A stretch of DNA of 64,000 nucleotides from Prauserella_A oleivorans. GTDB lineage: Bacteria > Actinomycetota > Actinomycetes > Mycobacteriales > Pseudonocardiaceae. Numbering within the stretch: the first letter of the stretch is position 1; each line of letters opens with the position of its first letter. Shown piece after piece: positions 36,742 through 45,763 of this stretch. The notes under the pieces are model-generated. The model saw nothing but the letters and a program-made list of their open reading frames with translations. It did no database searches and had not been told where the DNA came from. Made by a program: the position numbers and the translations under genes. The stretch lies in the NCBI RefSeq assembly GCF_042685745.1, contig NZ_JBHUNT010000001.1, forward strand, positions 2,232,001 to 2,296,000, given 5' to 3'.

Positions 36742-38370
36742 ATGGACGCCGTCACATCGGTTCCGGTTCCGGTCAACGAGCCGGTGCACACCTACGCGCC
36801 GGGCACGCCCGAGCGGACGTCCCTGCAACGCAGGCTGGCCGAGCTCGAAGGGGAGAAACACGAGCTCACGCAGACCATCGGCGGCAAGCGCAGGCTCGCC
36901 GGCGGTCAGCGGTTCGACGTCGTGCAGCCGCACGACCACGGCCACGTGCTCGGCGTGAGCGCACAGGCGACGCCGGAGGACGTGTCGGATGCGGTCGCGG
37001 CCGCGAAGGGTGCCGCGCGGGAGTGGAGCGAACTGCCCTTCGACGAGCGCGCCGCCGTCTTCCTCCGCGCGGCCGACCTGCTCTCGGGCCCCTACCGCGA
37101 CACCGTCAACGCGGCCACGATGCTCGGCCAGTCTAAGTCGGTGCAGCAGGCCGAGATCGACTCGGCGTGCGAGCTGATCGACTTCCTGCGCTTCAACGTC
37201 CACTACGCGCGCCGCATCCTCGCCGAGCAACCGAACTCCGTCGCCGGGTCCTGGAACCGGATGGACTACCGGCCGCTCGACGGCTTCGTCGTCGCGATCA
37301 CCCCGTTCAACTTCACCGCCATCGCGGGCAACCTGCCGAGTGCGCCCGCGCTCATGGGCAACACCGTGGTGTGGAAGCCGACGCCCTCGCAGCAACTGGC
37401 GGCCCACTACACGATGCAGGTGTTCGAGGAGGCGGGCCTGCCGCCGGGCGTCATCAACATGGTGACCGGCGACGGTCAGGCGGTCAGCGAGGTCGCGCTC
37501 GCCGATCCCGGTTTCGCGGGCCTGCACTTCACCGGCTCCACCGCGACGTTCAAGCTGCTCTGGCGCACCATCGCCGCGAACCTCGACCGCTACGCCTCCT
37601 ACCCGCGCATCGTGGGCGAGACCGGCGGCAAGGACTTCGTGGTGGCGCACTCGTCGGCCAATCCGGACAAGCTCGTGACAGCGCTCGTCCGTGGCGCCTT
37701 CGAGTACCAGGGGCAGAAGTGCTCCGCGGCCTCCCGGGCCTACCTGCCGCGATCGCTGTGGGAGAGCGGCCTGCGTGAGCGGCTCGCCGACGTCACGCGC
37801 ACCGTCGAGTACGGCGACATCACCGACTTCTCCCTCTTCGGCGGCGCGGTCATCAACGCCAAGGCGTTCGCCAAGCACCGGGACCTGCTGTCACGTGTGG
37901 ACAGTGACCCGGCGCTGGAGGTGCTCGTCGGCGGGGGCAGCGACGACCAGGTCGGCTACTTCGTCGAGCCCACCGTGCTGCTCACCGACGACCCCGCCCA
38001 CGAGGTGCTGTCCACCGAGTACTTCGGACCGATCCTCGCCGTCTACGTCTACCCGGACGACGAGTACGAGCGCGTGCTCGAGCTCGTCGACGCCAGCGCG
38101 CCCTACGCGCTGACGGGCGCGGTGTTCGCCGACGACCGGGTCGCCATCCAGCAGGCGCACCGGGCGCTGCGGTTCACCGCGGGCAACTTCTACGTCAACG
38201 ACAAGCCCACTGGCTCCATCGTGAGCCAGCAGCCGTTCGGCGGGTCCCGGGCGTCGGGCACCAACGACAAGGCCGGCTCGGTGTTCAACCTGTTGCGCTG
38301 GACCAGTCCGCGCTCGATCAAGGAGACCTTCGACGCGCCGACCTCCATCGAGTACCCGCACATGGGCTGA
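36742..38370 (+). CDS. pruA: L-glutamate gamma-semialdehyde (P5C) dehydrogenase
   Basis: 542 residues from ATG 36742, upstream AGGAGGCGAG. Aldehyde dehydrogenase motifs are VAITPFNFTAIAGNLPSAP, LHFTGSTATFKLLW (NAD loop), ETGGKDFVVAHSSA (general base Glu) and YQGQKCSAASRAYLP (catalytic Cys). The length and the C-terminal PFGGSRASGTNDKAGS match the monofunctional RocA/PruA group. It converts glutamate semialdehyde to glutamate, the second step of proline catabolism. No proline dehydrogenase gene is next to it. A hairpin terminator follows. Confidence 0.95.
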   Translation: MDAVTSVPVPVNEPVHTYAPGTPERTSLQRRLAELEGEKHELTQTIGGKRRLAGGQRFDVVQPHDHGHVLGVSAQATPEDVSDAVAAAKGAAREWSELPFDERAAVFLRAADLLSGPYRDTVNAATMLGQSKSVQQAEIDSACELIDFLRFNVHYARRILAEQPNSVAGSWNRMDYRPLDGFVVAITPFNFTAIAGNLPSAPALMGNTVVWKPTPSQQLAAHYTMQVFEEAGLPPGVINMVTGDGQAVSEVALADPGFAGLHFTGSTATFKLLWRTIAANLDRYASYPRIVGETGGKDFVVAHSSANPDKLVTALVRGAFEYQGQKCSAASRAYLPRSLWESGLRERLADVTRTVEYGDITDFSLFGGAVINAKAFAKHRDLLSRVDSDPALEVLVGGGSDDQVGYFVEPTVLLTDDPAHEVLSTEYFGPILAVYVYPDDEYERVLELVDASAPYALTGAVFADDRVAIQQAHRALRFTAGNFYVNDKPTGSIVSQQPFGGSRASGTNDKAGSVFNLLRWTSPRSIKETFDAPTSIEYPHMG

Positions 38371-38400
38371 GCAGGCGGCCGCACGGCGAAGGCATGGCAA

Positions 38401-38439
38401 AAGGGCCCCGGGATTTCCGTAGTGGAACCCGGGGCCCTT
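38401..38439. terminator. Bidirectional terminator between pruA and the lipoprotein gene
   Basis: AAGGGCCCCGGG (38401-38412) pairs perfectly with CCCGGGGCCCTT (38428-38439) over a 15-base loop, between convergent genes. Confidence 0.85.
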
Positions 38440-38467
38440 CGTCAGCCGTACCGGTGGTGATCCGGCG

Positions 38468-39307
38468 TCAGTTCGACGGCAGCTCGCCGACCTCGGAGGC
38501 CGGAGGCGCCTCCACGTTCACCGGGGCGCCCCAGTCGGTGTACTTCATGACCATCTCGGCCTTCTGGTTCCCGGCTCCCGCGGCCTCCATGATCTTGGTC
38601 ATGTCCATGCTGACCTGGACCGGCAGCTGGTCGGAGTTCAGCCACAGCTGCATCGGCAGCTTGTCGATCTTGCCGGACAGCTGGGCGATCTGCTCCTGGG
38701 TCAGGCCACCCGCGGCCATCTGGTCGGCGATCTTCTTGAAGTCCAGCTCGACGGTGTAGTGGGTGACCTGCTGGCCGTCGAGCGTGGTCTCCTCGCTGCT
38801 GACGATGTTGCCCGCCTGCTTGACGTACTCCAGGCTCTTCGACGGGTCGCTCTGCGCGGCCATCTGGTCGAGCTGGCCGCCCAGCTGCTGCGACAGCGGG
38901 TCGGTGCCCTCGGCGGAGATCTTGACCCACGGCTTGCCGCCGGTCTGAGCCGACAGCTGCTGCGGCAGCTTCATGTACATGGTCTGGTCGACGAAGCGCA
39001 TCTCCATCTGCTGACCGGCCATGTCCATCGTCATGGCCACCGCGGTGTTCTCGCCCGCGTAGCTTCCCTCGCCCTGGGCGGACATCTGCTGGCCCGCCAT
39101 GTTCATCTGCATCGTGAACTTGGACGACTTGCTGGCGGCCGTCTGCTGCGACGCAGCCTCCGCGAGCTTGGCGGGGTCGGTGAACAGGTTCGTGCCTGCC
39201 TCGCCGCCACCCACCGCAGAGTCGTTGCTACCGCCGTCGTCGCCGCCGCACGCCGTGAGCGCGAGGACCAGCGCGAAACCGCTGGCCGCCATGGCCGTCT
39301 TACGCAT
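38468..39307 (-). CDS. LppX/LprG-like lipoprotein
   Basis: 279 residues from ATG 39307 with AAGGGG upstream. Signal peptide and lipobox: FALVLALTACGGDDGGS (Cys near residue 20). The mature part, rich in Met/Gln/Lys (MNMAGQQMSAQGEGSYA, MAMTMDMAGQQMEMR-type pattern), is built of beta strands, with WLNSDQLPVQVSMD near the end, as in the LppX/LprAFG fold and related streptomycete lipoproteins that bind lipids. The cargo is unknown. Confidence 0.8.
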   Translation of the reverse strand: MRKTAMAASGFALVLALTACGGDDGGSNDSAVGGGEAGTNLFTDPAKLAEAASQQTAASKSSKFTMQMNMAGQQMSAQGEGSYAGENTAVAMTMDMAGQQMEMRFVDQTMYMKLPQQLSAQTGGKPWVKISAEGTDPLSQQLGGQLDQMAAQSDPSKSLEYVKQAGNIVSSEETTLDGQQVTHYTVELDFKKIADQMAAGGLTQEQIAQLSGKIDKLPMQLWLNSDQLPVQVSMDMTKIMEAAGAGNQKAEMVMKYTDWGAPVNVEAPPASEVGELPSN

Positions 39308-39435
39308 GAGACCCCTTGAAAGTGTTGTAATCCGTAGGAACCGCATCACTCGGACGCCGGATCCGCCCATAGCGTTCCATGGGACCGCGTTTCCTTCTTG
39401 GCGGGGGCTTGACTCGTTCAGGTGGTCACGGACCG

Positions 39436-40440
39436 TCACGCATCGAGCCCGGCTCGGGACGCGAGCAGCCTCCGCAGGGACTCCAGCCGGCCGGGCCGGG
39501 CGGCACCCGTCGCGACGACGTCGTCCAGCGCGCAGTCCGGGTCCTCGGGCGCGCCGAGATGGCCGCAGCCGGACGGGCATTCCTCGGCTGCCTCGGCGAA
39601 CTCCGGGAACGAGCCGACGATGTCGTCGGCCGTCACGTGGGCGAGGCCGAACGAGCGCACGCCCGGAGTGTCGACGACCCAGCCACCCCCGGGCAGCGGC
39701 AGCGCGACCGCGCTGACGGACGTGTGCCTGCCCTTGCCGACGGCGCTGACCTCGCCCACCGCCAGGTCCGCGTCCGGCACCAGGCGGTTGACGAGGGTGG
39801 ACTTGCCGACGCCGGAATGGCCGACGAGCGCCGACACCCGCCCGGTGAGCCGGTCGAGCAGTCCCTCGGGGTCCTTGTCGTACCGCGTGACCACGGCGGG
39901 CACGGCCAGATCCGAGTACGACGCGAGCAGCTCGTCCGGGTCGGCCAGGTCGGCTTTGGTCAGGCACAGCACCGGCTCGAGCCCGCCGGTGTAGCAGGCG
40001 ACCAGGCAGCGGTCGATGAAGCCGGTGCGCGGCGGCGGATCCGCGAGCGAGGTGACGATCAGCAGCTGTTCGGCGTTGGCCACCACGACGCGTTCGTAGG
40101 GGTCGGTGTCGTCGGCGGTGCGGCGCAGCACGCTGGTGCGCTCCTCGACCCGGACGATCCTGGCCAGCGTGTCCGGCTTGCCGCTCACGTCGCCGACCAG
40201 GCCCACGCGGTCGCCCACGACGATCGGCGTGCGACCGAGTTCCCGGGCGCGCATCGCGGTGACGGTGCGGTCCGCGTCCGACCCCACCGCACACCGCCAC
40301 CGGCCGCGGTCGACGGCCGTCACCATCGCGGGCACGGCGTCGGCATGGGCGGGACGGCGCTTGCTGCGGGGCCGGGTGCCCTTGCCGGGACGCACCCGGA
40401 CATCGCTCTCGTCGAGCTTGCGCCAGTCGCCGCGGGCCAA
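39436..40440 (-). CDS. rsgA: Ribosome small-subunit GTPase RsgA
   Basis: 334 residues. TTG 40440 is preceded by GGGAGG nine bases upstream and gives an N-terminus like relatives (LARGDWRKLDESDVRVRPGK); an ATG about 45 bases further upstream is possible. It has an OB-fold, then circularly permuted GTPase motifs in the order TKAD (G4), GHSGVGKSTLVNRL (G1), DTPGVRSFGL (G3), and a C-terminal zinc site CPSGCGHLGAPEDPDC. It acts in 30S subunit maturation. Confidence 0.94.
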   Translation of the reverse strand: MARGDWRKLDESDVRVRPGKGTRPRSKRRPAHADAVPAMVTAVDRGRWRCAVGSDADRTVTAMRARELGRTPIVVGDRVGLVGDVSGKPDTLARIVRVEERTSVLRRTADDTDPYERVVVANAEQLLIVTSLADPPPRTGFIDRCLVACYTGGLEPVLCLTKADLADPDELLASYSDLAVPAVVTRYDKDPEGLLDRLTGRVSALVGHSGVGKSTLVNRLVPDADLAVGEVSAVGKGRHTSVSAVALPLPGGGWVVDTPGVRSFGLAHVTADDIVGSFPEFAEAAEECPSGCGHLGAPEDPDCALDDVVATGAARPGRLESLRRLLASRAGLDA

Positions 40441-40555
40441 CCGTTCCAACCTCCCGTTGTGGTGTCGCCAGCAATGATCCCCCATCGCGCTCGCCACGGC
40501 CCGGCAACCGTGCCACGATGGCGCTCTACGGGAGTCGAGCACAGGGAGCGATGCC

Positions 40556-41359
40556 ATGTGCGGCCGATACGCGGCCACCAAGGACCCGGCCACCTTGATG
40601 CGGGAGTTCGACGCGGCCGACGGCACGCAGGGCCAGGCGCCCACGGAGAACTACAACGTCGCGCCCACGAAGAACATCGTGAGCGTGGTCGAGCGGCATC
40701 CGCGTGACCCCGAGGGCAACGTCGTCGAGGACGAGCCGGCCGTGCGCGCCCTGCGTGTCATGCGCTGGGGCCTGGTGCCGTTCTGGGCCAAGGACCCCGC
40801 GATCGGCAACCGCATGATCAACACTCGCGCGGAGACGGCCACCGAGAAGCCGGCGTTCCGCAAGGCGCTGTCCCGCCGCCGCTGTCTCATCCCCGCGGAC
40901 GGCTGGTTCGAGTGGCGGGTCGCCGACGGCGCCGCGAGCGGTGGCAAGAAGGCTCCCAAGGAACCGTTCTTCATGACCATGCGCGACGGGTCGTCGCTCG
41001 CGTTCGCGGGGATCTGGGAGACCTGGCGGGACCCGAAGGGTGAGCCCGGCGCGCCGCCGCTCGTCACGTGCTCGATCATCACCACCGACGCCGTCGGCCA
41101 GCTCACCGAGATCCACGACCGGATGCCGCTGGTGATGCCGAGGGAGCGCTGGCGGGCCTGGCTCGACCCGGACCGCACCGACGCCGCCGAGCTGCTGGAG
41201 CCGCCCGGCCTCGACCTCGTCGACTCGCTGGAGCTGCGGCCCGTGTCCACCAAGGTGAACAACGTCCGCAACAACGGTCCCGAGCTGCTGGAGCGCGTCC
41301 AGCCGGAGGCCGCCGATCTCGACGACGGCGCGCTGTTCGATCTGCCGAACCCGCGATGA
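40556..41359 (+). CDS. SOS response-associated peptidase (SRAP/YedK/HMCES family)
   Basis: 267 residues. It starts MCGRYAATKD, and Cys2 is the residue that, after Met removal, forms a thiazolidine crosslink to abasic sites in single-stranded DNA. Other conserved parts are NYNVAPTKNI, MRWGLVPFWAKDPAIG, INTRAETATEKPAFR (catalytic Asn/Glu region), RRCLIPADGWFEW and EIHDRMPLVMP. It protects genomes during replication. The stop overlaps the following hydrolase gene. Confidence 0.95.
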   Translation: MCGRYAATKDPATLMREFDAADGTQGQAPTENYNVAPTKNIVSVVERHPRDPEGNVVEDEPAVRALRVMRWGLVPFWAKDPAIGNRMINTRAETATEKPAFRKALSRRRCLIPADGWFEWRVADGAASGGKKAPKEPFFMTMRDGSSLAFAGIWETWRDPKGEPGAPPLVTCSIITTDAVGQLTEIHDRMPLVMPRERWRAWLDPDRTDAAELLEPPGLDLVDSLELRPVSTKVNNVRNNGPELLERVQPEAADLDDGALFDLPNPR

Positions 41360-41970
41360 CACGCAAAGAGATCGACACCCCGCACGGCCCGGCCCGGGTC
41401 GAGCTGCACTGCGCCGAGGAAGGTGGCGCGGCACTGCTGCTCGGTCACGGCGCCGGGGGCGGCATCGGGGCGGCCGACCTGGTCGCGGTGGCCAGGGCGG
41501 CGCGGGACGCGGGCGTGCACGTCGCGCTCGTCGAGCAGCCGTACCGCGTCGCGGGCCGCAAGGCGCCCGCCCCCGCCAAGCAGCTGGACGCCGCGTGGCT
41601 CGCCGTGGCCGAGGAGCTGGCGGGCACGTGGTTCGACGGCCTGCCGATGGTGTTCGGCGGCCGTTCGTCCGGGGCCAGGGTGGCGTGCCGCACGGCGGCG
41701 CAGGGACAGGCCGACGCCGTCCTCTGCCTGGCCTTCCCCGTGCACCCGCCGGGCAAGCCGGACAAGACGCGCCAGCCCGAGCTCGATGCCGTGGAGGTCC
41801 CCACGCTGGTGGTGCAGGGGGAGCGGGACCCCTTCGGGCAGCCCGAGCCCGGGCCGCATCGCGAGGTGGTGCTCGTGCCGGGTGACCACAGTCTCAAGGC
41901 CGGGCTCGACGCCCTCTCGCGCGCCACCGGCGAGTGGCTCGGTCGGGTGCTGCGCCCGCTGGTGTCCTGA
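41356..41970 (+). CDS. Small alpha/beta-hydrolase (KANL3/Tex30-like)
   Basis: 204 residues from ATG 41356, coupled to the SRAP gene through ATGA. It has LLLGHGAGGGIGAADLV (oxyanion region), the nucleophile elbow FGGRSSGARVACRTA (Ser), VPTLVVQGERDPFGQP (acid) and VPGDHSLKAG (His), so the full catalytic triad is visible. This is the KANL3/Tex30 hydrolase group; the substrate is unknown. Confidence 0.85.
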   Translation: MTRKEIDTPHGPARVELHCAEEGGAALLLGHGAGGGIGAADLVAVARAARDAGVHVALVEQPYRVAGRKAPAPAKQLDAAWLAVAEELAGTWFDGLPMVFGGRSSGARVACRTAAQGQADAVLCLAFPVHPPGKPDKTRQPELDAVEVPTLVVQGERDPFGQPEPGPHREVVLVPGDHSLKAGLDALSRATGEWLGRVLRPLVS

Positions 41971-42016
41971 GCGGTCGACGGCCGGACTCTCGATCCGGGG
42001 CGGGCGTGGGGAGCGC

Positions 42017-42493
42017 TCAGGCGGCGATCTCGGCCGTCACCGCGCCGGTGAGCCGCACGAGGTCGGTGGGCGCGAGCTCGATCTCCAGGCCACGCCGTCC
42101 GCCCGAGCACAGGATCGTGTCGAATCGTTCGGCCGAGACGTCCACCACCATCGGCAGCCGGGAGCGCTGGCCGAGCGGCGAGATGCCGCCGAGCACGTAG
42201 CCGGTGGCTCGCTGCGCGTCGGCCGCGTCGGCCATCCTGGCCTTCTTGCCGCCCACGGCGGCGGCCAGCGCCTTGAGGTGCAGCTGGGCGGTAACGGGAA
42301 CGACACCGACCGTGAGCTTGCCGTCGACCTCGGCGACCAGCGTCTTGAACACCCGTTCCGGCTCGACGCCGAGTGCCTCGGCTGCTTCGAGCCCGTAGGA
42401 CTCGTGCCGCGGATCGTGCTCGTAGGTGTGCACGGTGTGAGCGACTTTCTGCTTGCCCAGCAGCGCGGTCGCGGGCGTTCCCTTGCCGGCCAT
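42017..42493 (-). CDS. ybaK: Cys-tRNA(Pro) deacylase, YbaK/EbsC type
   Basis: 158 residues from ATG 42493. It begins ATALLGKQKVAHTVHTYEHDP and includes EALGVEPERVFKTLVAEVDG, KKARMADAADAQRATGYVLGGISPLGQ and SGGRRGLEIELAP, the standard YbaK pattern with the Lys and GGxxP/G loops of the editing site. It clears Cys mischarged on tRNA-Pro. It lies divergent from sigR. Confidence 0.93.
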   Translation of the reverse strand: MAGKGTPATALLGKQKVAHTVHTYEHDPRHESYGLEAAEALGVEPERVFKTLVAEVDGKLTVGVVPVTAQLHLKALAAAVGGKKARMADAADAQRATGYVLGGISPLGQRSRLPMVVDVSAERFDTILCSGGRRGLEIELAPTDLVRLTGAVTAEIAA

Positions 42494-42544
42494 GGCACAA
42501 GAAGATACGGGTGCCTGCCGGGCACCTCGTCGCGGCGCGAGGCA

Positions 42545-42570
42545 GGAATGCGTGATCGGTCGTCGGCGTT
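42545..42570 (+). promoter_or_regulatory. SigR-type autoregulatory promoter
   Basis: GGAAT (42545-42549) and GTT (42568-42570) are separated by exactly 18 bases, the -35/-10 pattern of SigR/SigH thiol-stress promoters. Transcription would begin within about ten bases, right at the upstream GTG 42580/ATG 42586 that is in frame with sigR. Confidence 0.72.
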
Positions 42571-42699
42571 GCACGGGATGTGCCGATGATTCTGACCAGA
42601 AGCGCAGCCAGAACCCGCGTATCCTCGGACGGGACATATGTGCCGTCGGCAGCGGGTACTCCAAGCCGGCGTTACAACGCCGATCTGGAAGGGAACGGT

Positions 42700-43353
42700 T
42701 TGCCGAGCACGCAGAACTCTGCCGAGCCCGCGGCCCCCGAGGCCGTGGACCACCCGGAGCAGGAACACGAACAGGAGCGGATCGAGCGCTTCGAGCGCGA
42801 CGCCATGCCGCTTCTCGACCAGCTCTACTCGGCCGCGCTGCGGATGACGCGCAACCCCGCCGACGCGGAGGACCTGGTCCAGGAGACGTACCTCAAGGCG
42901 TACGCGGCGTTCTCGTCGTTCAAGAAGGGCACGAACCTCAAGGCCTGGATGTATCGCATCCTGACCAACACCTACATCAACGGCTACCGCAAGCGGCAGC
43001 GTCAGCCCGTCCAGCAGCCGACGGAGGAGATCACCGACTGGCAGCTCGCGCAGGCCGAGAGCCACACGTCGAGCGGTTTGCGCTCCGCCGAGGTGGAGGC
43101 CATGGACAAGCTGCCCGACACCGACGTGAAGGCGGCGCTCCAGCAGTTGCCGGAGGATTTCCGGCTGGCCGTCTATCTTGCCGATGTCGAGGGTTTCGCG
43201 TACAAGGAAATCGCGGACATCATGGACACACCGATCGGCACGGTGATGTCGCGACTGCACCGCGGCCGTAGTCAGCTGCGGAACCTGCTCGCCGACGTCG
43301 CCAGGGAACGCGGTTTCATCCGCTCCACGGAGCAGGAGGTGGCCGGCCGATGA
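42700..43353 (+). CDS. sigR: ECF sigma factor SigR/SigH (thiol oxidative stress)
   Basis: 217 residues from TTG 42700, which has GGAAGGGAAC upstream. Region 2 reads LYSAALRMTRNPADAEDLVQ and then ETYLKAYAAF, region 4 reads ALQQLPEDFRLAVYLADVEG and IADIMDTPIGTVMSRLHRGR. It matches SigR of Streptomyces and SigH of mycobacteria, which control thioredoxin, mycothiol and proteolysis genes. The frame is open upstream to GTG 42580 and ATG 42586, adding about 40 residues, similar to the long unstable SigR' form of Streptomyces. The stop overlaps rsrA. Confidence 0.95.
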   Translation: MPSTQNSAEPAAPEAVDHPEQEHEQERIERFERDAMPLLDQLYSAALRMTRNPADAEDLVQETYLKAYAAFSSFKKGTNLKAWMYRILTNTYINGYRKRQRQPVQQPTEEITDWQLAQAESHTSSGLRSAEVEAMDKLPDTDVKAALQQLPEDFRLAVYLADVEGFAYKEIADIMDTPIGTVMSRLHRGRSQLRNLLADVARERGFIRSTEQEVAGR

Positions 43354-43691
43354 GCACACTGGACGGCTCCGGCAAGTCCCAGCAGGACGACAAGGTCCAC
43401 TGTGACGAGGCGCTCGCCGAGATCTACTTGCTGCTGGACAAGGAGTGCACTCCCGAGCGCGACGCGCAGCTGCGCAAGCACATCGAGGACTGCCCGCCGT
43501 GCCTCGAGGAGTACGGCATCGATGAGCAGATCAAGCAGCTGCTCCACCGCAAGTGCGGCGGGGACCATGCGCCTGCCGACCTCAAGAACCGGCTGCGGGC
43601 GTCGATCCGCAAGACCGTGGAGGAGCGCGGTGGCCTGCGGTTCGCCGAGAGCGAGCTGACCGTGGAGCAGGTCAAGGAGACCACCGACTGA
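43350..43691 (+). CDS. rsrA: Zinc-containing redox-sensing anti-sigma factor RsrA/RshA
   Basis: 113 residues from ATG 43350 (ATGA overlap with sigR). The ZAS motif HIEDCPPCLEEYG (HxxxCxxC) and an N-terminal VHCDEAL Cys supply the zinc and disulphide ligands. Oxidation of these Cys residues releases SigR. The C-terminal part is helical and ends TVEQVKETTD. Overlap with sigR ensures matched synthesis. Confidence 0.95.
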   Translation: MSTLDGSGKSQQDDKVHCDEALAEIYLLLDKECTPERDAQLRKHIEDCPPCLEEYGIDEQIKQLLHRKCGGDHAPADLKNRLRASIRKTVEERGGLRFAESELTVEQVKETTD

Positions 43692-43720
43692 CGCACGGGG
43701 ATCTGTCCCCGGACACGACA

Positions 43721-43750
43721 CGGCCCCGGCGCCTTCCGGCACCGGGGCCG
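43721..43750. terminator. Terminator hairpin between rsrA and bL37
   Basis: CGGCCCCGG (43721-43729) pairs with CCGGGGCCG (43742-43750), with four more near-matched bases inside. It serves convergent genes on both strands. Confidence 0.75.
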
Positions 43751-43775
43751 GTGCATGTCCACCTACGCCGGGTCG

Positions 43776-43850
43776 TCAGGCGTTGGGCTTCTTGCCGTGG
43801 TTCGCGCCGTTCTTCTTCCGGTCGCGGCGCTTACGAGCACGCTTCGACAT
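43776..43850 (-). CDS. Ribosomal protein bL37 (very small)
   Basis: 24 residues from ATG 43850, preceded by AGGAG five bases upstream. The peptide begins MSKRARKRRDRKKNG and ends GKKPNA; it is strongly basic and matches the actinobacterial 50S protein bL37 seen in mycobacterial ribosome structures. It is commonly placed near sigR/rsrA and pdtaS in actinobacteria. Confidence 0.88.
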   Translation of the reverse strand: MSKRARKRRDRKKNGANHGKKPNA

Positions 43851-44008
43851 GTTCACTCCTCCATGACTGGCTGAGTCCTAGTGTGTCATGCAGGCGTGAC
43901 GCTGCCCGCTACAGGTGGGCTGCGTGCCGTGTCCTCTGGTTGTATTGCCTCGGGCGGGCCGAGCGGGCTCGCCGGGCCCGATTGACGATGTGCGGTGGTC
44001 GATAACCG

Positions 44009-45493
44009 ATGTCCACGCTTGCCGAGCTGCTCGCCGACAACACCGGTCTGCCCGGTGAGGCGGTCGATCATCTGCAACTGGTCGTCGCCGAATGGCAGCT
44101 GCTGGCCGACCTCTCCTTCGCGGACTTCCTCATGTGGGTCCCGGTGGAGGACGGCGACGGCGACTTCGTCTGCGTGGCGCAGGTGCGCCCGACGACCGGG
44201 CCGACCGCGCATCCCGAGGACGTGGTGGGAACCCGGTTCACCACCGAGGAGCACCCGCAGTTGGCCAGGGCGGCCCGCGAGCTGCGCCTGTGCCGTGAGG
44301 AGGAGCCGCACTGGTACCGCGACCTCCCGATGCGGCGGGAGGCCGTTCCGGTGCGCTTCGGCGACCGGGCCATCGCGGTCCTCAGCCGCGACACCAACCT
44401 GGCGTCGCCCCGCGTGCCCAGCCCACTGGAGATCGCCTACCTGGGCAGCGCCGCCGACCTGTGCCAGATGATCGCCGACGGCACGTTTCCCAGCCCGGAC
44501 AGTGGCACGGACGTCCACACGAGCCCACGGGTCGGAGACGGCCTGATCCGGCTCGACCAGAGCGGCACCGTCGTGTTCGCCAGCCCGAACGGCCAGTCGG
44601 CCTACCACCGCATGGGCTACGAGTCGGACCTCATCGGCGCCCGGCTGGCCCCGCTGACCAGGTCGCTGATCCGCGACCCGTTCGACGCCACAGAGGTCTC
44701 GCATCGCATCCTCGACGCGCTCGACGGCAAGCCCAGCAGCCGCACCGAGGCCGAGTCGCGACGCGGAGCAGTCGTGCTGTTCCGGGCGTTGCCGCTGCGG
44801 CCCGCCGGCCGCCCGGCCGGCGCGCTGGTGCTGGCGCGGGACGTCACCGAGGTCAAGCGGCGTGACCGCGCGCTGATGTCGAAGGACGCCACGATCCGCG
44901 AGATCCACCACCGGGTCAAGAACAACCTGCAGACCGTGGCGGCGCTGCTGCGCCTGCAGTCGCGGCGCACGCAAAGCAGGGAGGCCCGGCTGGCGCTCGG
45001 CGAGTCGGTGCGGCGGGTGGCCTCGATCGCGATGGTGCACGAGGCGCTGTCGATGTCGGTCGACGAGCGCGTGGACCTCGACAAACTGCTCGACAACGTG
45101 CTGCCGATGGTCGGTGAGGTCGCGACTGCCGAGTCGCAGGTGAAGCTCACCCGCTCCGGCTCGTTCGGGGTGGTGGTAGCCGAGATCGCGACGCCGCTGG
45201 TGATGGTGGTGGCCGAGCTCGTGCAGAACGCCGTCGAGCACGCGTTCGCGCCGGGCCGGCCGGGTGAGGTCTCGCTCGTGGTCAAGCGCTCCGCCGGCTG
45301 GTTGGACATCCTGATCCGCGACGACGGGCGTGGACTGCCGTCGGGCTTCTCGCTGGAACGCGCGGACGGCCTCGGTCTGCAGATCGCGCGCACGCTCGTG
45401 GAGTCCGAGCTGCGCGGCTCGCTGTCGCTGCGCGGGGTTCGCAGCGGTGGCACGGAGGCCGCGCTGCGCGTGCCGCTGAACCGCCGTATGTGA
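44009..45493 (+). CDS. pdtaS: Sensor histidine kinase PdtaS-like (GAF-PAS-HisKA_2)
   Basis: 494 residues from ATG 44009. It has no membrane segment. The N-terminal GAF-like domain (about 1-150) is followed by a PAS domain (about 175-290, GLIRLDQSGTVVFASPNGQS) and a HisKA_2 domain with His in IREIHHRVKNNLQTVAALLRLQ. The ATPase part has ELVQNAVEHAF, IRDDGRGLPSGFS and GLGLQIARTLV. In mycobacteria PdtaS pairs with the RNA-binding ANTAR regulator PdtaR and integrates metal and NO signals. No ANTAR gene is present here, so the partner must be encoded elsewhere. Confidence 0.93.
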   Translation: MSTLAELLADNTGLPGEAVDHLQLVVAEWQLLADLSFADFLMWVPVEDGDGDFVCVAQVRPTTGPTAHPEDVVGTRFTTEEHPQLARAARELRLCREEEPHWYRDLPMRREAVPVRFGDRAIAVLSRDTNLASPRVPSPLEIAYLGSAADLCQMIADGTFPSPDSGTDVHTSPRVGDGLIRLDQSGTVVFASPNGQSAYHRMGYESDLIGARLAPLTRSLIRDPFDATEVSHRILDALDGKPSSRTEAESRRGAVVLFRALPLRPAGRPAGALVLARDVTEVKRRDRALMSKDATIREIHHRVKNNLQTVAALLRLQSRRTQSREARLALGESVRRVASIAMVHEALSMSVDERVDLDKLLDNVLPMVGEVATAESQVKLTRSGSFGVVVAEIATPLVMVVAELVQNAVEHAFAPGRPGEVSLVVKRSAGWLDILIRDDGRGLPSGFSLERADGLGLQIARTLVESELRGSLSLRGVRSGGTEAALRVPLNRRM

Positions 45494-45658
45494 GCTTTCC
45501 GCGCCGACGCGGTCTTGGACATCCGTAGGGATACCGGCGGCAATCGCCTACGGGCCGGGCATATGCGTGGTCGGTGTCACCTATTGCGGTGACGATGTTC
45601 TCTCGGCCTTGTTCGCGCGGATCCGCGGAATGCGGCAACTGGTCCGACGACCGCACGC

Positions 45659-45695
45659 TTGAGGGCCGGCACCCGAATCGGATGCCGGCCCTCAA
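45659..45695. terminator. Terminator between pdtaS and whiB1
   Basis: TTGAGGGCCGGCA (45659-45671) pairs perfectly with TGCCGGCCCTCAA (45683-45695) across an 11-base loop, followed by ACCTTTTG. It lies between convergent genes. Confidence 0.88.
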
Positions 45696-45763
45696 ACCTT
45701 TTGCCTCGGCCCCAGATGTGCCTTATCGCATTCCGGGCAAAAGGCAGGTGATGCCTGCGGCTG

